64,000 nucleotides of DNA from Pantoea septica (GCF_002095575.1 NZ_MLJJ01000003.1:1-64000); one strand, 5' to 3'; counted from the first letter of the stretch, positions 37,246 through 45,931 are shown. Notes: generated by a model not told the origin, from the sequence alone. Program-made: numbers and translations.

Positions 37246-38172
37246 TTATATCGGGCAGTCGACCCACAGGTGCAGCCGCGGGATCAGCAGGTTGAGCGGC
37301 TGGGCCGCCGGCTTATAGCGGTGCTGCACGTTATCCGCGTTATAGTTCAGCAGTTCACCCAGCACCGGCACCTGGCTGCGGTCGCGACACAGCACGACGA
37401 TCGGCGACGGGCAGGCGAGCTGCGTCTGTTTTTTTTCGTCGGCGCGCCAGACGCGCGCGATCGGCTGCACCTTCACCGGGCGCTTGATCTTCAGCCGCGC
37501 GGTGGCGGGCAGGGCGCGCACGCTCTCCAGCTCATCCTGCACTTTTTCCGCCCACTGCTCGCGCGTCCAGGGCGCCTGCGCGCGGTTCGCGCTGAGGCTC
37601 TTTTCGAGCTGCGCGATAATCTCTTCGCGCTTCACGTTTTTGATCACATGCTTGTTGGCCCAGCCGAAACGCAAGCTGTCCGGCGCCTGCAGCAGGGTAA
37701 TAGTGCGATAGGCGTTAAGGGTAATCAGGCCGCGCAGATGCTGGTGCACGAACTCAAAACGCGCCTCGCTCGGCAGGCCCGATTCCACCGTGATGATCTG
37801 CTCCAGCCGCGCCTTGTATTGATTTACCTGCGCGATCTGGTCGATAAGGGCGGTTTCGCGTTCGCCGTCGGCTTCAATGCAGAGCGCGCCGGGCAGGCGC
37901 ACGGCCGCTTTGGTGCTCAGCTTTTCTGACTGGTGCTGCATAAAAAGCCGGCAGAAGTGCGCCAGCGCCATCTCGCGTGCGGCTTCGCCCAGATGCTGCT
38001 CAACGGCGATTTCGGTCACAGCGTCATGTTCGTGCCCTTTTTCTATCGGCGGCAGCGAGAACACCCGCGCGATCAGCAGCGGCTGCGCCATGATCATCTC
38101 GCGCAACTCGCCCAGCGACGCCTCGAGGCGGTTGGCGCAGTCATGAAGGTCGGAAATCAGATCGTAACGCAT
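37246..38172 (-). CDS. tus: Tus, replication terminus site-binding protein
   Basis: Monomeric DNA-binding protein of 308 residues that binds Ter sites and stops replication forks arriving from one side. It is collinear with E. coli Tus over its length. Conserved segments include LITLNAYRT, LRFGWANKHVIKN, KLKIKRPVKVQPIARVW-like residues (LKIKRPVKVQPIARVW) and the C-terminal NADNVQHRYKPAAQPL. The ATG at 38172 lies only 8 bp downstream of a Ter site, and a second Ter site is further upstream, so Tus very likely represses its own gene. Its presence places the window in the replication terminus region. Confidence 0.97.
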   Translation of the reverse strand: MRYDLISDLHDCANRLEASLGELREMIMAQPLLIARVFSLPPIEKGHEHDAVTEIAVEQHLGEAAREMALAHFCRLFMQHQSEKLSTKAAVRLPGALCIEADGERETALIDQIAQVNQYKARLEQIITVESGLPSEARFEFVHQHLRGLITLNAYRTITLLQAPDSLRFGWANKHVIKNVKREEIIAQLEKSLSANRAQAPWTREQWAEKVQDELESVRALPATARLKIKRPVKVQPIARVWRADEKKQTQLACPSPIVVLCRDRSQVPVLGELLNYNADNVQHRYKPAAQPLNLLIPRLHLWVDCPI

Positions 38173-38180
38173 TAGCGGTC

Positions 38181-38203
38181 CCCATAGTTACAACATGCCT
38201 TAC
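38181..38203 (-). promoter_or_regulatory. Ter site 1, next to the tus start
   Basis: On the minus strand it reads ...AGGCATGTTGTAACTATGG. The core ATGTTGTAACTA is identical to E. coli TerB, and the G of the lock-forming G-C(6) pair is kept; 15 of 23 positions match TerB. Orientation relative to tus is as in E. coli: forks moving towards lower coordinates meet the blocking face first. Its end overlaps the GGGGA ribosome-binding region of tus. Confidence 0.85.
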
Positions 38204-38236
38204 TCTGACAGAGAGCGGCGCTGCATGCAATCTGTT

Positions 38237-38259
38237 CTATTAGTTACAGCATACTAATG
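38237..38259 (-). promoter_or_regulatory. Ter site 2, tandem copy upstream of tus
   Basis: On the minus strand it reads ...TTAGTATGCTGTAACTAAT. It matches TerB at 17 of 23 and TerA at 18 of 23 positions by eye, with one core change (T to C) and G(6) intact. It has the same polarity as site 1, with centres 56 bp apart. It probably overlaps the tus promoter. Confidence 0.8.
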
Positions 38260-38388
38260 AGAGCCAACCATGAAACCGTGCGGCCTGACGGCTAAACAGG
38301 CAAAGCGAGGCGAGCGGCGCCGTTTCGGTTTTTTCCTTATCTCATAACATGTTATAAAAGACGCTATCTGTGCAAAAGGGTGGCGAAT

Positions 38389-39579
38389 GTGAATCAACGG
38401 AATAAACCCGGCGTGCTGGCGGTAGTCGTGCTGGGGCTGGTGCAGATACTCTCCTGGGGCGGCTCGTTTTATCTGATGGCGGTCATGGCGGCCCCGATCG
38501 TCGCGGAAACCGGCTGGTCGCAGCAGTGGGTCTACGGCGCGCTGTCGCTCGGCATTCTGGTTTCCGGCCTGCTGGCGCCGCTGAGCGGACGCATTATCGC
38601 GCGCACCGGCGGCCGGATGCTGCTGGCGCTGAGCGGGGCGGTGATGGCGGTCGGGCTCGCGGTGATGGGCTTAAGCCATTCGCTGCCGCTGTTTCTTGGC
38701 GCCTGGGTGGCGATCGGCGTCGGTATGGCGATGGGACTCTACGACGCGCTGTTTGCCACCCTGGGCACGCGCTACGGCAGCCAGGCGCGCAGCGCCATTA
38801 CCAGCATTACGCTAATCTCCGGCTTCTGCACCTCGCTGGTGTGGCCCGGCATCGCGTTGCTGATTCATCTGCTTGGCTGGCGCGGCGCTTGTTTCGCTAT
38901 CGCCGCGATGCTGCTGCTGCTGGTGCTGCCCGCCTATTTTTACGCGCTGCCGGATAAAGCGGCGCCCCTCAAGCCGAAAGCAGCGACACCGACGGCGCCT
39001 GCGCCGCAGAGCGATATCGCGCCGTCGCTGTTCTGGCTGCTGTGCGCCATTTTTACGCTCGCTTCGGTGATCATGACGGCAATCTCGGTACAGCTGATCG
39101 CTTTGCTGCAGGCGAGCGGCTATACGCTGGCTGCCGCGCTGGGACTCAGCGCCATTCTGGGGCCGTGCCAGGTGGGATCGCGCATCGTCGATATTTTGTT
39201 TAAACGCGGCCATCCCGTCTGGACCGCCTTGTTCTCGGTGGGGCTGGTGGCGCTCGGTCTGCTGTCGCTGGCGCTATTCCCGCGGCTTGCGCTGCTCAGC
39301 ATGGTGCTTTACGGTGCGGGAAATGGCCTGCGCGCCATCGTGCGGGGAACTTTACCGCTGGCGATGGTCAAACCGGAGGCGTATGCCGTCGTCGTTGGCA
39401 GGATGGCGCGTCCGGCGCTTATCGGTCAGGCGCTGACGCCTCTGGCGGGCGGGTATCTGTTTGAAACCTTCGGCGCGTCCGCTACGCTGTGGACGCTTTG
39501 CGCGCTGGCGCTGCTTAACGTGGCGCTGGTGATGCTGCTGAAAAACCGGCTGCCGTCGGCGCCCCCGGCGGCGCGTTAA
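38389..39579 (+). CDS. MFS transporter
   Basis: Major facilitator protein of 396 residues with twelve hydrophobic helices and a Pro/Ala-rich central loop (about 190-210). The first-loop signature is relaxed (LSGRIIARTGGRM). I do not recognise a close characterised relative, and a drug/metabolite exporter is possible. GTG at 38389 is chosen since AAAGGG ends 8 bases before it; GTG at 38380 would overlap that site. It is transcribed towards oqxR, 192 bp away. Confidence 0.75.
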   Translation: MNQRNKPGVLAVVVLGLVQILSWGGSFYLMAVMAAPIVAETGWSQQWVYGALSLGILVSGLLAPLSGRIIARTGGRMLLALSGAVMAVGLAVMGLSHSLPLFLGAWVAIGVGMAMGLYDALFATLGTRYGSQARSAITSITLISGFCTSLVWPGIALLIHLLGWRGACFAIAAMLLLLVLPAYFYALPDKAAPLKPKAATPTAPAPQSDIAPSLFWLLCAIFTLASVIMTAISVQLIALLQASGYTLAAALGLSAILGPCQVGSRIVDILFKRGHPVWTALFSVGLVALGLLSLALFPRLALLSMVLYGAGNGLRAIVRGTLPLAMVKPEAYAVVVGRMARPALIGQALTPLAGGYLFETFGASATLWTLCALALLNVALVMLLKNRLPSAPPAAR

Positions 39580-39771
39580 GGGCAGGGCGGAGGCTTGCGC
39601 GGCGCGGGCTGAACAGCTTGTGCTTTCGGCTGCCGGGTTTTAATGAATACGTGCCCTGGCGCCGTCGCCTTGCTTCTAAAAAGCAACAGTGTTTGTTATA
39701 TTTATTGCTCACTGAATGTTCACTTACGCGGCAATAAAACAATAAGATGCACCGCAACTCAGGATAATGAA

Positions 39772-40260
39772 ATGCTTGATTACCGCTTCCCGACAGCTTT
39801 GCAAATGGTTCTTAGCGTAGCGATGGCGGAGCAGATGGGTAAACGCTCGACCAGCGCCATTCTGGCATACGGCCTTGAGGCGAATCCCAGTTTCATCCGT
39901 AAGCTGATGGTTCCGCTCACCCGCGACGGCATTATCGTCTCGACGCTTGGCCGCACCGGTTCGATTCATCTGGGGCGCCCGGCCAGCGAAATCACGCTGC
40001 GCGATATTTATACCTCGGTGATTGAGGACAAAAAGCTCTGGGCGTCGCGTCCGGACGTCGCGCCTCGCTGCCTGGTCAGCGCCAATCTCTGCTGGTACTT
40101 CAAATCGATCGCCGATGAAGCCGAGCAGGCTTCGCTGGACGTGCTGGCAAAACGCACCGTCGCCGACGCGCTCGAAGAGCTGAAGAAAGGCAACGAAACC
40201 GAGTGCGCGCCGGTGCTGGAACCGGATGCCATCGAAGACCTGTGCAAAAAAAGCCGCTAA
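39772..40260 (+). CDS. oqxR: OqxR, Rrf2-family regulator of oqxAB
   Basis: Winged-helix regulator of the Rrf2 family, 162 residues. The N-terminus LQMVLSVAMAEQMGKRSTSA and recognition region PSFIRKLMVPLTRDGIIVST match the OqxR repressor of Klebsiella, where it sits downstream of oqxAB and represses it. No IscR/NsrR-type three-cysteine cluster is apparent, so it may not hold an iron-sulfur cluster. The start at 39772 (MLDYRFPTALQ) is behind AGGA; an ATG at 39643 adds unrelated residues. It lies on the plus strand, convergent with oqxAB. Naming rests on sequence recall and locus context. Confidence 0.88.
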   Translation: MLDYRFPTALQMVLSVAMAEQMGKRSTSAILAYGLEANPSFIRKLMVPLTRDGIIVSTLGRTGSIHLGRPASEITLRDIYTSVIEDKKLWASRPDVAPRCLVSANLCWYFKSIADEAEQASLDVLAKRTVADALEELKKGNETECAPVLEPDAIEDLCKKSR

Positions 40261-40275
40261 AAGCGGCTTTTTTTA
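40246..40275. terminator. Terminator at the oqxR stop
   Basis: GCCGCT (40253-40258) and AGCGGC (40262-40267) form the stem core, extended by A and T runs on either side, with loop AAA. The oqxR stop codon lies inside the hairpin. A plus-strand T tract of eight makes it a strong terminator. Confidence 0.9.
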
Positions 40276-40449
40276 TGCCCCGCAGCGCGGCGTGTCCAAC
40301 GCCCTCCATACGGTTTTTCTCTCCAGCCATAGCAGACGAATTCTCGCTATAGCAAAAGCACCCGGCTAAATGACGCTGTTTTTATCCGATTGATAAATCA
40401 GGAAAAGCGTATTTTTCTGTCTGATTATTTTATATCTATGGAGAGAGAA

Positions 40450-40782
40450 ATGGCCTTAATCAACTGTCCGGAATGCAAATCGGACGTCAGCGATTCCGCT
40501 TTTAAATGTCCCTCATGCGGACATCAGGTAAAAAAACCGAAGCGAACGCTGTTTGGGAAAATCGTTAAGATCGTGTTCATCCTGTTTAACCTGCTGATGA
40601 TCTATTCCATTTTCGCCGGCATGGGCGCGAGCGGAGACGTGATCAATAACGCGGCTTCCGATGCAGAACGCGCTGGCGCGGCGTTAGGCGCGGGCATGGG
40701 TGCGATGATGCTGGGGATCCTCTGGGTCGTGGGCGATATCATTATCGGCACGCTGGTTTTTCTGACGCGTCCCAAAGCCTGA
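40450..40782 (+). CDS. Zinc-ribbon small membrane protein
   Basis: Small protein of 110 residues. It starts MALINCPECKSDVSD and has an N-terminal zinc ribbon with two CxxC knuckles (CPEC and CPSC, about 6-9 and 20-23). A basic linker and two membrane helices follow (about 36-55 and 80-103), with a glycine-rich loop between. The start at 40450 follows GAGAGAG; an in-frame ATG at 40390 is less likely. Zinc-ribbon/two-helix proteins of this type are common and mostly uncharacterised. It sits between oqxR and oqxB, so a link to efflux or membrane stress is possible but not shown. Confidence 0.75.
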   Translation: MALINCPECKSDVSDSAFKCPSCGHQVKKPKRTLFGKIVKIVFILFNLLMIYSIFAGMGASGDVINNAASDAERAGAALGAGMGAMMLGILWVVGDIIIGTLVFLTRPKA

Positions 40783-40810
40783 TATCCCTTTCCGCAACGC
40801 GTGGTGATAA

Positions 40811-40835
40811 TAAAAAAGCCGCTAAACGCGGCTTT
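40811..40835. terminator. Terminator after oqxAB
   Basis: AAAGCCGC and GCGGCTTT form an 8-bp stem with loop TAAAC. The T run on the minus strand (TTTTTTATT) suits the end of oqxB; the plus-strand side is weaker and may serve the zinc-ribbon gene. Confidence 0.85.
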
Positions 40836-40871
40836 GACAAATACCGGGCGGTCGCTGACCGCCCATACTCT

Positions 40872-43800
40872 TTACGCTGTCTGCATCGCCTCTTTCGGCG
40901 CCTTGCGCGTCACCAGCTTACGCAGCGTGACGTAGAACACCGGCGTCAGGAACAACCCGAACAGGGTAACGCCCAGCATCCCGGCGAACACGGTGATGCC
41001 GGTAACGCCGCGCACTTCCGCGCCCGCGCCTTCGCCCAGAATCAGCGGCACGGTACCGGCGATAAAGGCGATAGAGGTCATCACGATCGGACGCAGACGC
41101 AGACGACAAGCCTCCAGCGCCGCTTCCACGATGCCTTTGCCCTGCATCTCCAGCTCGCGAGCGAACTCCACGATAAGAATGGCGTTCTTACATGCCAGCC
41201 CCATCAGCACCACCAGACCGACCTGCACGAAGACGTTGTTGTCGCCGCCCGTCAGCCAGACGCCGACCAGCGCCGACAGCATCGTCACCGGCACGATCAG
41301 GATCACCGCCAGCGGCAGCGTCCAGCTCTCATAGAGCGCGGCCAGCACCAGGAACGCCAGCAGCACCGCCACCGGGAAGACGATAAAGGCGGTATTGCCC
41401 TGCGTCGCCTGCTGATAGCTGAGATCGGTCCACTCGATATTCATGCCGTTCGGCAGCAGCTGGCTGGACATCGTTTCCAGCTGGGTCATCGCCTGTGCGG
41501 AAGAGAGGATGCGCGGATCGGCGTCGCCAATCAGGTCTGCCGCCGGGTAGCCGTTATAGCGGATCACCGGGTCGGGCCCGTAGGTGGTGGTGATATGCAC
41601 CATGCTGCCGATAGGCACCATCTCGCCGCGATCGTTGCGGGTACGCAGGTTAGCGATATCCTCCACGCTGTCGCGGAACTCGCCGTCCGCCTGCGCCATC
41701 ACGCGCCAGGTGCGGCCGAAGCGGTTGAAGTCGTTGACGTACGAAGAGCCGAGATAGGTCTGCAACGTGCTGAAAAGATCGGTCAGCGACACCCCCTGCG
41801 CCTTGGCTTTATCGCGGTCGACCTGCACGTCAAGCTGCGGCACGTTCGCCTGATAAGAGGAGATGGGATAATGCATGCCCGGCGTCTGCATCACCGCGCC
41901 GGAGAGGGTATTGATCGCCGTTTGCAGCGCGCCGTAGCCCAGCCCCGCGCGATCCTGCACGTAGAGCGAGTAGCCCGACCCCTGGCCGAGGCCCAGAATC
42001 GGCGGCGGCATAATCGAAAAGCCGAATCCCTGCTGCAGCTGGGCGATCTTCGCGTTGATTTCCGCGTTAATCTCCGCCGCGCTGTGGGTACGCTCGCTGA
42101 ACGGCTTCAGGCCGAAGAACACCGTGCCGGTATTCGGCGTGTTGGTGAACTGCAGCGCGTTCAGGCCGGGGAAGGCGACGGAATAGGCCACGCCTTCGGT
42201 GTTCATGCCGATCTCGCTCATCTTGCGGATCATTTCGTCGGTACGCTCCAGCGACGAGCCCTCCGGCATCTTCACGCCGCCAATCAGATAGAGCTTATCC
42301 TGCGTCGGGATAAAGCCGCCCGGCACGGCGTGGAACATAAAGCCCGCGCCCGCCAGCAGCAGCACGTAGACGCCAAACACCGCGCCGCGACGGCGCAGCG
42401 TTTTGCCGACCAGCCCTTCGTAGCCGTGCGCGCTGCTGTTAAAGAAGCGGTTGAACGGACGGAACAGCCAGCCGAGCAGGCGATCGATAATGCGCGTCGG
42501 GATATCTTTCGGCGCATGGTGATCCTTCAGCAGCTTCGCCGCCAGCGCAGGCGAGAGCGTCAGCGAGTTGACGGCGGAGATCACCGTGGAAATGGCGATG
42601 GTGACCGCGAACTGCTTATAGAACTGGCCGGTCACGCCGGAGAGAAACGCCATCGGCACGAACACGGCGCACAGCACCAGCGCGATGGCGACAATCGGCC
42701 CGGAGACCTCGCGCATCGCCTGATGCGCCGCCGCCTGCGGCGAGAGGCCCAGCTCGATATTACGCTCGACGTTCTCCACCACCACGATGGCGTCATCCAC
42801 CACGATGCCGATCGCCAGCACCAGCCCAAACAGGCTCAGGGTATTGAGCGAGAAGCCGAGCAGGTAGAGCACGCTAAAGGTGCCGACCACCGAAACCGGC
42901 ACCGCCAGCAGCGGAATGATCGAGGCGCGCCAGGTTTGCAGGAACAGGATGACCACCAGCACCACCAGAGCGACCGCTTCCAGCAGCGTATGCACCACCG
43001 CGCTGATGGAGTCGCGCACGAACACGGTAGGGTCGTAAGGGGCGGCCCACTGCACGTCGTCCGGGAAGCGCGTCGCCAGTTCGGCCATTTTGGCACGCAC
43101 CGCGTTAGAGAGATCGATGGCGTTGGCGCCCGGCGCCTGGAAAATGCCGATGCCGACCGCGTCCTTATTGTTGAGCTGCGAGCGCAGCGCATAGCTGCCG
43201 GAGCCCATCTCGATACGCGCCACGTCGCGCAAGCGCACCAGCGAGCCGTCGTCCGAGGTTTTCAGGATGATATTGCCGAACTGCTGCTCGTTTTCGAGGC
43301 GGCCTGCGGTGTTGATGGAGAGCAGGAAATCGGATTGCTTCTTCAGCGGTTCAGCGCCGAGCTGGCCGGCCGACACCTGCACGTTCTGCTCCTGCATCGC
43401 CGCGATCACGTCGGCGGCGGTCAGGCCGCGCGCGGCTACCTTGTTGGGATCGAGCCAGACGCGCATCGCATATTCGCCCGCGCCGAAGATCTGAATCTGG
43501 CCCACGCCCGGCAGGCGCGCCAGCTCATCCTTGACCTTCAGCGTGGCGTAGTTGCGCAGGTAGAGCGAGTCGTACTTGCCGTGCGGCGAGAACATATGCA
43601 CCACCAGCGTCAGCGTCGGCGACATCTTCTGGGTGGTGATGCCGAGGCGGCGCACATCTTCCGGCAGGCGCGCTTCCGCCTGGGCAACGCGGTTCTGCAC
43701 CTGCACCTGCGCCTGATCGGGATCGGTGCCGGGGCGGAAGGTGACGGTGGTCACCAGCACGCCGTCGGAACCGGCCACCGATTTCATATACATCATATTT

Positions 43801-44024
43801 TCAACGCCGTTGATCGCCTCTTCCAGCGGCGTCGCCACCGAGTCGGCAATCACTTTCGGGTTGGCGCCAGGGTATTCGGCGCGCACCTGCACGCTGGGCG
43901 GCACCACGTCCGGGTATTCGCTGATCGGCAGCAGCGGAATGGCGATCAGGCCGGTGACGAAAATCAAAATCGACAAAACGGCGGCGAATATCGGCCGGTC
44001 GATAAAAAAGCGGGAAAAGTCCAT
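40872..44024 (-). CDS. oqxB: OqxB, RND multidrug efflux pump inner-membrane transporter
   Basis: Proton-driven RND drug exporter of 1,050 residues, the OqxB length, from MDFSRFFIDRPIFAAVLSIL to the RKLVTRKAP tail. It has twelve membrane helices and two large periplasmic loops. The proton-relay residues are intact: the Asp pair in GIVVDDAIVVVENVE and the Lys in GLACKNAILIVEFA. It is highly similar to Klebsiella OqxB along its length, as judged from memory. It works with the lipoprotein adaptor OqxA and a TolC-type outer-membrane channel to export quinolones, chloramphenicol and other compounds. It is 17 bp downstream of oqxA in one operon. Confidence 0.96.
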   Translation of the reverse strand: MDFSRFFIDRPIFAAVLSILIFVTGLIAIPLLPISEYPDVVPPSVQVRAEYPGANPKVIADSVATPLEEAINGVENMMYMKSVAGSDGVLVTTVTFRPGTDPDQAQVQVQNRVAQAEARLPEDVRRLGITTQKMSPTLTLVVHMFSPHGKYDSLYLRNYATLKVKDELARLPGVGQIQIFGAGEYAMRVWLDPNKVAARGLTAADVIAAMQEQNVQVSAGQLGAEPLKKQSDFLLSINTAGRLENEQQFGNIILKTSDDGSLVRLRDVARIEMGSGSYALRSQLNNKDAVGIGIFQAPGANAIDLSNAVRAKMAELATRFPDDVQWAAPYDPTVFVRDSISAVVHTLLEAVALVVLVVILFLQTWRASIIPLLAVPVSVVGTFSVLYLLGFSLNTLSLFGLVLAIGIVVDDAIVVVENVERNIELGLSPQAAAHQAMREVSGPIVAIALVLCAVFVPMAFLSGVTGQFYKQFAVTIAISTVISAVNSLTLSPALAAKLLKDHHAPKDIPTRIIDRLLGWLFRPFNRFFNSSAHGYEGLVGKTLRRRGAVFGVYVLLLAGAGFMFHAVPGGFIPTQDKLYLIGGVKMPEGSSLERTDEMIRKMSEIGMNTEGVAYSVAFPGLNALQFTNTPNTGTVFFGLKPFSERTHSAAEINAEINAKIAQLQQGFGFSIMPPPILGLGQGSGYSLYVQDRAGLGYGALQTAINTLSGAVMQTPGMHYPISSYQANVPQLDVQVDRDKAKAQGVSLTDLFSTLQTYLGSSYVNDFNRFGRTWRVMAQADGEFRDSVEDIANLRTRNDRGEMVPIGSMVHITTTYGPDPVIRYNGYPAADLIGDADPRILSSAQAMTQLETMSSQLLPNGMNIEWTDLSYQQATQGNTAFIVFPVAVLLAFLVLAALYESWTLPLAVILIVPVTMLSALVGVWLTGGDNNVFVQVGLVVLMGLACKNAILIVEFARELEMQGKGIVEAALEACRLRLRPIVMTSIAFIAGTVPLILGEGAGAEVRGVTGITVFAGMLGVTLFGLFLTPVFYVTLRKLVTRKAPKEAMQTA

Positions 44025-44041
44025 AGCGGCAGTAGCCTCAG

Positions 44042-45202
44042 TTAGTTGGCGTTAGCCGCGCGCATCGCGACCTGCTGGGCCGTTACCGGCATTCCGGGCA
44101 TAAACACTTTTTGCAGCCCGTCGACGATCACGCGATCGCCCGACTGCAGCCCGCTTTTCACAATGCGCAACCCCTCGGCCATCGCGCCGGGCTGAATGTC
44201 GCGGCGCTGCGCCTTGCCCTCTTTGTCCACGACATAGACATACTTGCGGTCCTGATCGGTCAGCACGGCCTTATCGTCTATCAACAGCGCCTGATACTCC
44301 GCGCTGCCCGGCAGGCGGACGCGGGAGAAGAGGCCGGGCGTGAACTGACGCTGCCGGTTATCAAGCAGGGCGCGCATGCGGATCGTGCCGGTGCTGGCGG
44401 TGAGCTGGTTGTCGGTAAAGTCGACCATGCCGCGGTGCGGATAGCCGCTTTCGCCCGCCAGACCGATTTCGACCGGCAGCGAGCCGCGCTGCTGGCCCTG
44501 GCGCGCCATCGCCTGGTAGTGGAGGAAGGTGGTTTCATCGACGTCGAAGTAAACATACATGCGATCCTGCGACACCAGCGAAGTGAGCACGCTGGCGCTG
44601 TCGCCGGCGGTCACCAGGTTGCCGGTGGTGATCATGGCGCGGCTGGCGCGTCCGTCGATCGGCGCGGTCACGCGGGTAAAATCGAGATTGAGCTGCGCCA
44701 TATCTACGGCCGCCTCGGCGGAGAGTACGTCCGCCTGCGCCTGGCTGGCGGCGGAGCGCCGCTGCTCCCACTGCTCGCGCGACACCGCCTGCGTGCCGAT
44801 CAGCTTCTCCGTGCGCGCCGACTCGCTGCGCGCCAGCGCCGCCTGGCTGCGGGCGCGCGCCAGTTCGGCCTTCGCCTGCTCCAGCGCGGCGCGGTAGGTG
44901 CGGTCGTCGATGGTGAACAGCACCTGGCCTTTTTTCACTTCGTCGCCTTCGCGGTAGTTCACCGAATCGATATAGCCGGAGACGCGCGGGCGCAGCTGCA
45001 CGCTCTGCACCGCTTCGATGCGGCCGTTAAAACTGTCCCACTGGCTGACGGGCTTCACTACCACGTCGGCGACGCTGACCTGAGGGGGCGGCGGCGGGGC
45101 GTTTTGCGCCACGCCTTTGTCACATCCGCTGAGTATGCTGCTGAGCAGCACCGCGCCCAGAAGGGTTGAACCCTGACGAACCCACTTCGTTTGTCTGTTC
45201 AT
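44042..45202 (-). CDS. oqxA: OqxA, RND efflux periplasmic adaptor lipoprotein
   Basis: Membrane-fusion adaptor of the OqxAB pump, 386 residues. The chosen start at 45202 (MNRQTKWVRQG) gives a lipoprotein signal with lipobox LSGC (Cys27) followed by a Pro-rich linker; the ATG at 45304 would add 34 unrelated residues. The remainder has barrel-sandwich, alpha-hairpin and beta-barrel domains (VQLRPRVSGYIDSVNYREGD, LDFTRVTAPIDGRASRA). It closely resembles Klebsiella OqxA (QWDSFNGRIEAV, GLQKVFMPGMPV). It is divergent from rarA across a 298-bp control region. Confidence 0.95.
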   Translation of the reverse strand: MNRQTKWVRQGSTLLGAVLLSSILSGCDKGVAQNAPPPPPQVSVADVVVKPVSQWDSFNGRIEAVQSVQLRPRVSGYIDSVNYREGDEVKKGQVLFTIDDRTYRAALEQAKAELARARSQAALARSESARTEKLIGTQAVSREQWEQRRSAASQAQADVLSAEAAVDMAQLNLDFTRVTAPIDGRASRAMITTGNLVTAGDSASVLTSLVSQDRMYVYFDVDETTFLHYQAMARQGQQRGSLPVEIGLAGESGYPHRGMVDFTDNQLTASTGTIRMRALLDNRQRQFTPGLFSRVRLPGSAEYQALLIDDKAVLTDQDRKYVYVVDKEGKAQRRDIQPGAMAEGLRIVKSGLQSGDRVIVDGLQKVFMPGMPVTAQQVAMRAANAN

Positions 45203-45500
45203 TATTGTTATTCCGCATAGCGTTAAAAAAGAGCCCACAAGGGCGGGCCAATATTTGCAACTTTTAAGATTGCAATTAATCGCGAGGAGTGTAGGCTTGG
45301 GCATCCAGCAACTGCAAGAATATCTGATACACTTTATGTGCGGTTTTGACTGAGTCAGGGCGGGGCGGAGAATGTCCTTACGGCGAGTGCGGCATTTAAT
45401 GTATCAATCCAACTTGCATTAAATGGCAAAGTCAGTCACCCTTAAAGTGTAATTGCAACTGATACTGATACTGTTCGCAACGGCGACGGGAGAAAATGGG
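45203..45500. promoter_or_regulatory. oqxA/rarA divergent control region
   Basis: No gene is seen. Candidate elements are a 9-bp inverted repeat CATTTAATG (45393-45401) / CATTAAATG (45417-45425) with 15-bp spacer; the palindrome TGACTGAGTCA (45347-45357); and three TTGCAA motifs, two of them 15 bp apart (45255-45260, 45270-45275) and one at 45453-45458. A hairpin with T run lies in the oqxA leader. The natural regulators are RarA (activator) and OqxR (repressor); which element binds which protein is not known. Confidence 0.5.
45225..45248 (-). terminator. Attenuator-like hairpin in the oqxA leader
   Basis: On the minus strand GCCCGC-CCTT-GTGGGC forms a 6-bp stem with one G-U pair, followed directly by TCTTTTTT. 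It ends about 22 bp before the oqxA start, so it looks like an intrinsic terminator within the leader. Confidence 0.5.
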
Positions 45501-45845
45501 ATGATGAGCGACGCATTTATTCACGATCTAATCGACTGGATCGATAACAACATCGAAACACGTCTGGATCTGGACACCGTATCGGAGCGCGCAGGCTATT
45601 CTAAATGGCACCTGCAGCGTATGTTCAAAGAGCACACCGGCTATCCGCTGGGTGAGTACATCCGCATCAAGAAGCTGAAGAAATCCGCGGATCGGCTGAC
45701 TACCACCAATGAGCCGATACTCAACGTCGCGATTTCGCTGGGCTTTGACTCGCAGCAGTCTTTCAACCGCAGCTTTAAACGCCAGTACGGCGTTGCGCCA
45801 GGCGCCTGGCGTCGCCACGGGGCGCAGATGCAAGCCATGCAGTGA
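45501..45845 (+). CDS. rarA: RarA-like AraC/XylS-family activator of oqxAB
   Basis: Short single-domain activator of the MarA/SoxS/RamA/RarA type, 114 residues, with two helix-turn-helices (LDTVSERAGYSKWHLQRMFK and ILNVAISLGFDSQQSFNRSF) and no ligand domain. Such proteins are controlled by their abundance and switch on efflux genes. Location, divergent from oqxA, is that of rarA in Klebsiella. Two adjacent ATG codons (45501, 45504) follow GGGAGA; the first is annotated. Sequence similarity within this family is broad, so the name depends on context. Confidence 0.88.
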   Translation: MMSDAFIHDLIDWIDNNIETRLDLDTVSERAGYSKWHLQRMFKEHTGYPLGEYIRIKKLKKSADRLTTTNEPILNVAISLGFDSQQSFNRSFKRQYGVAPGAWRRHGAQMQAMQ

Positions 45846-45853
45846 TCCCCGCA

Positions 45854-45872
45854 GGGCCAGCTTCGCTGGCCC
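45854..45872. terminator. Hairpin after rarA
   Basis: GGGCCAGC and GCTGGCCC form an 8-bp perfect stem with loop TTC. It lacks a T tract, so it may be an mRNA-end hairpin rather than a full terminator. Confidence 0.5.
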
Positions 45873-45931
45873 GCGCTGTATCTGCCCGCTAAAGCTGGTA
45901 TCATCAGCGTCCTGTTGTCTGGGATGCCATC

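Noticed and set aside
41595..44045. 816-codon open frame antisense to oqxB
   Set aside because: His/Arg/Ala-rich composition is typical of a shadow frame; OqxB is certain on the other strand.
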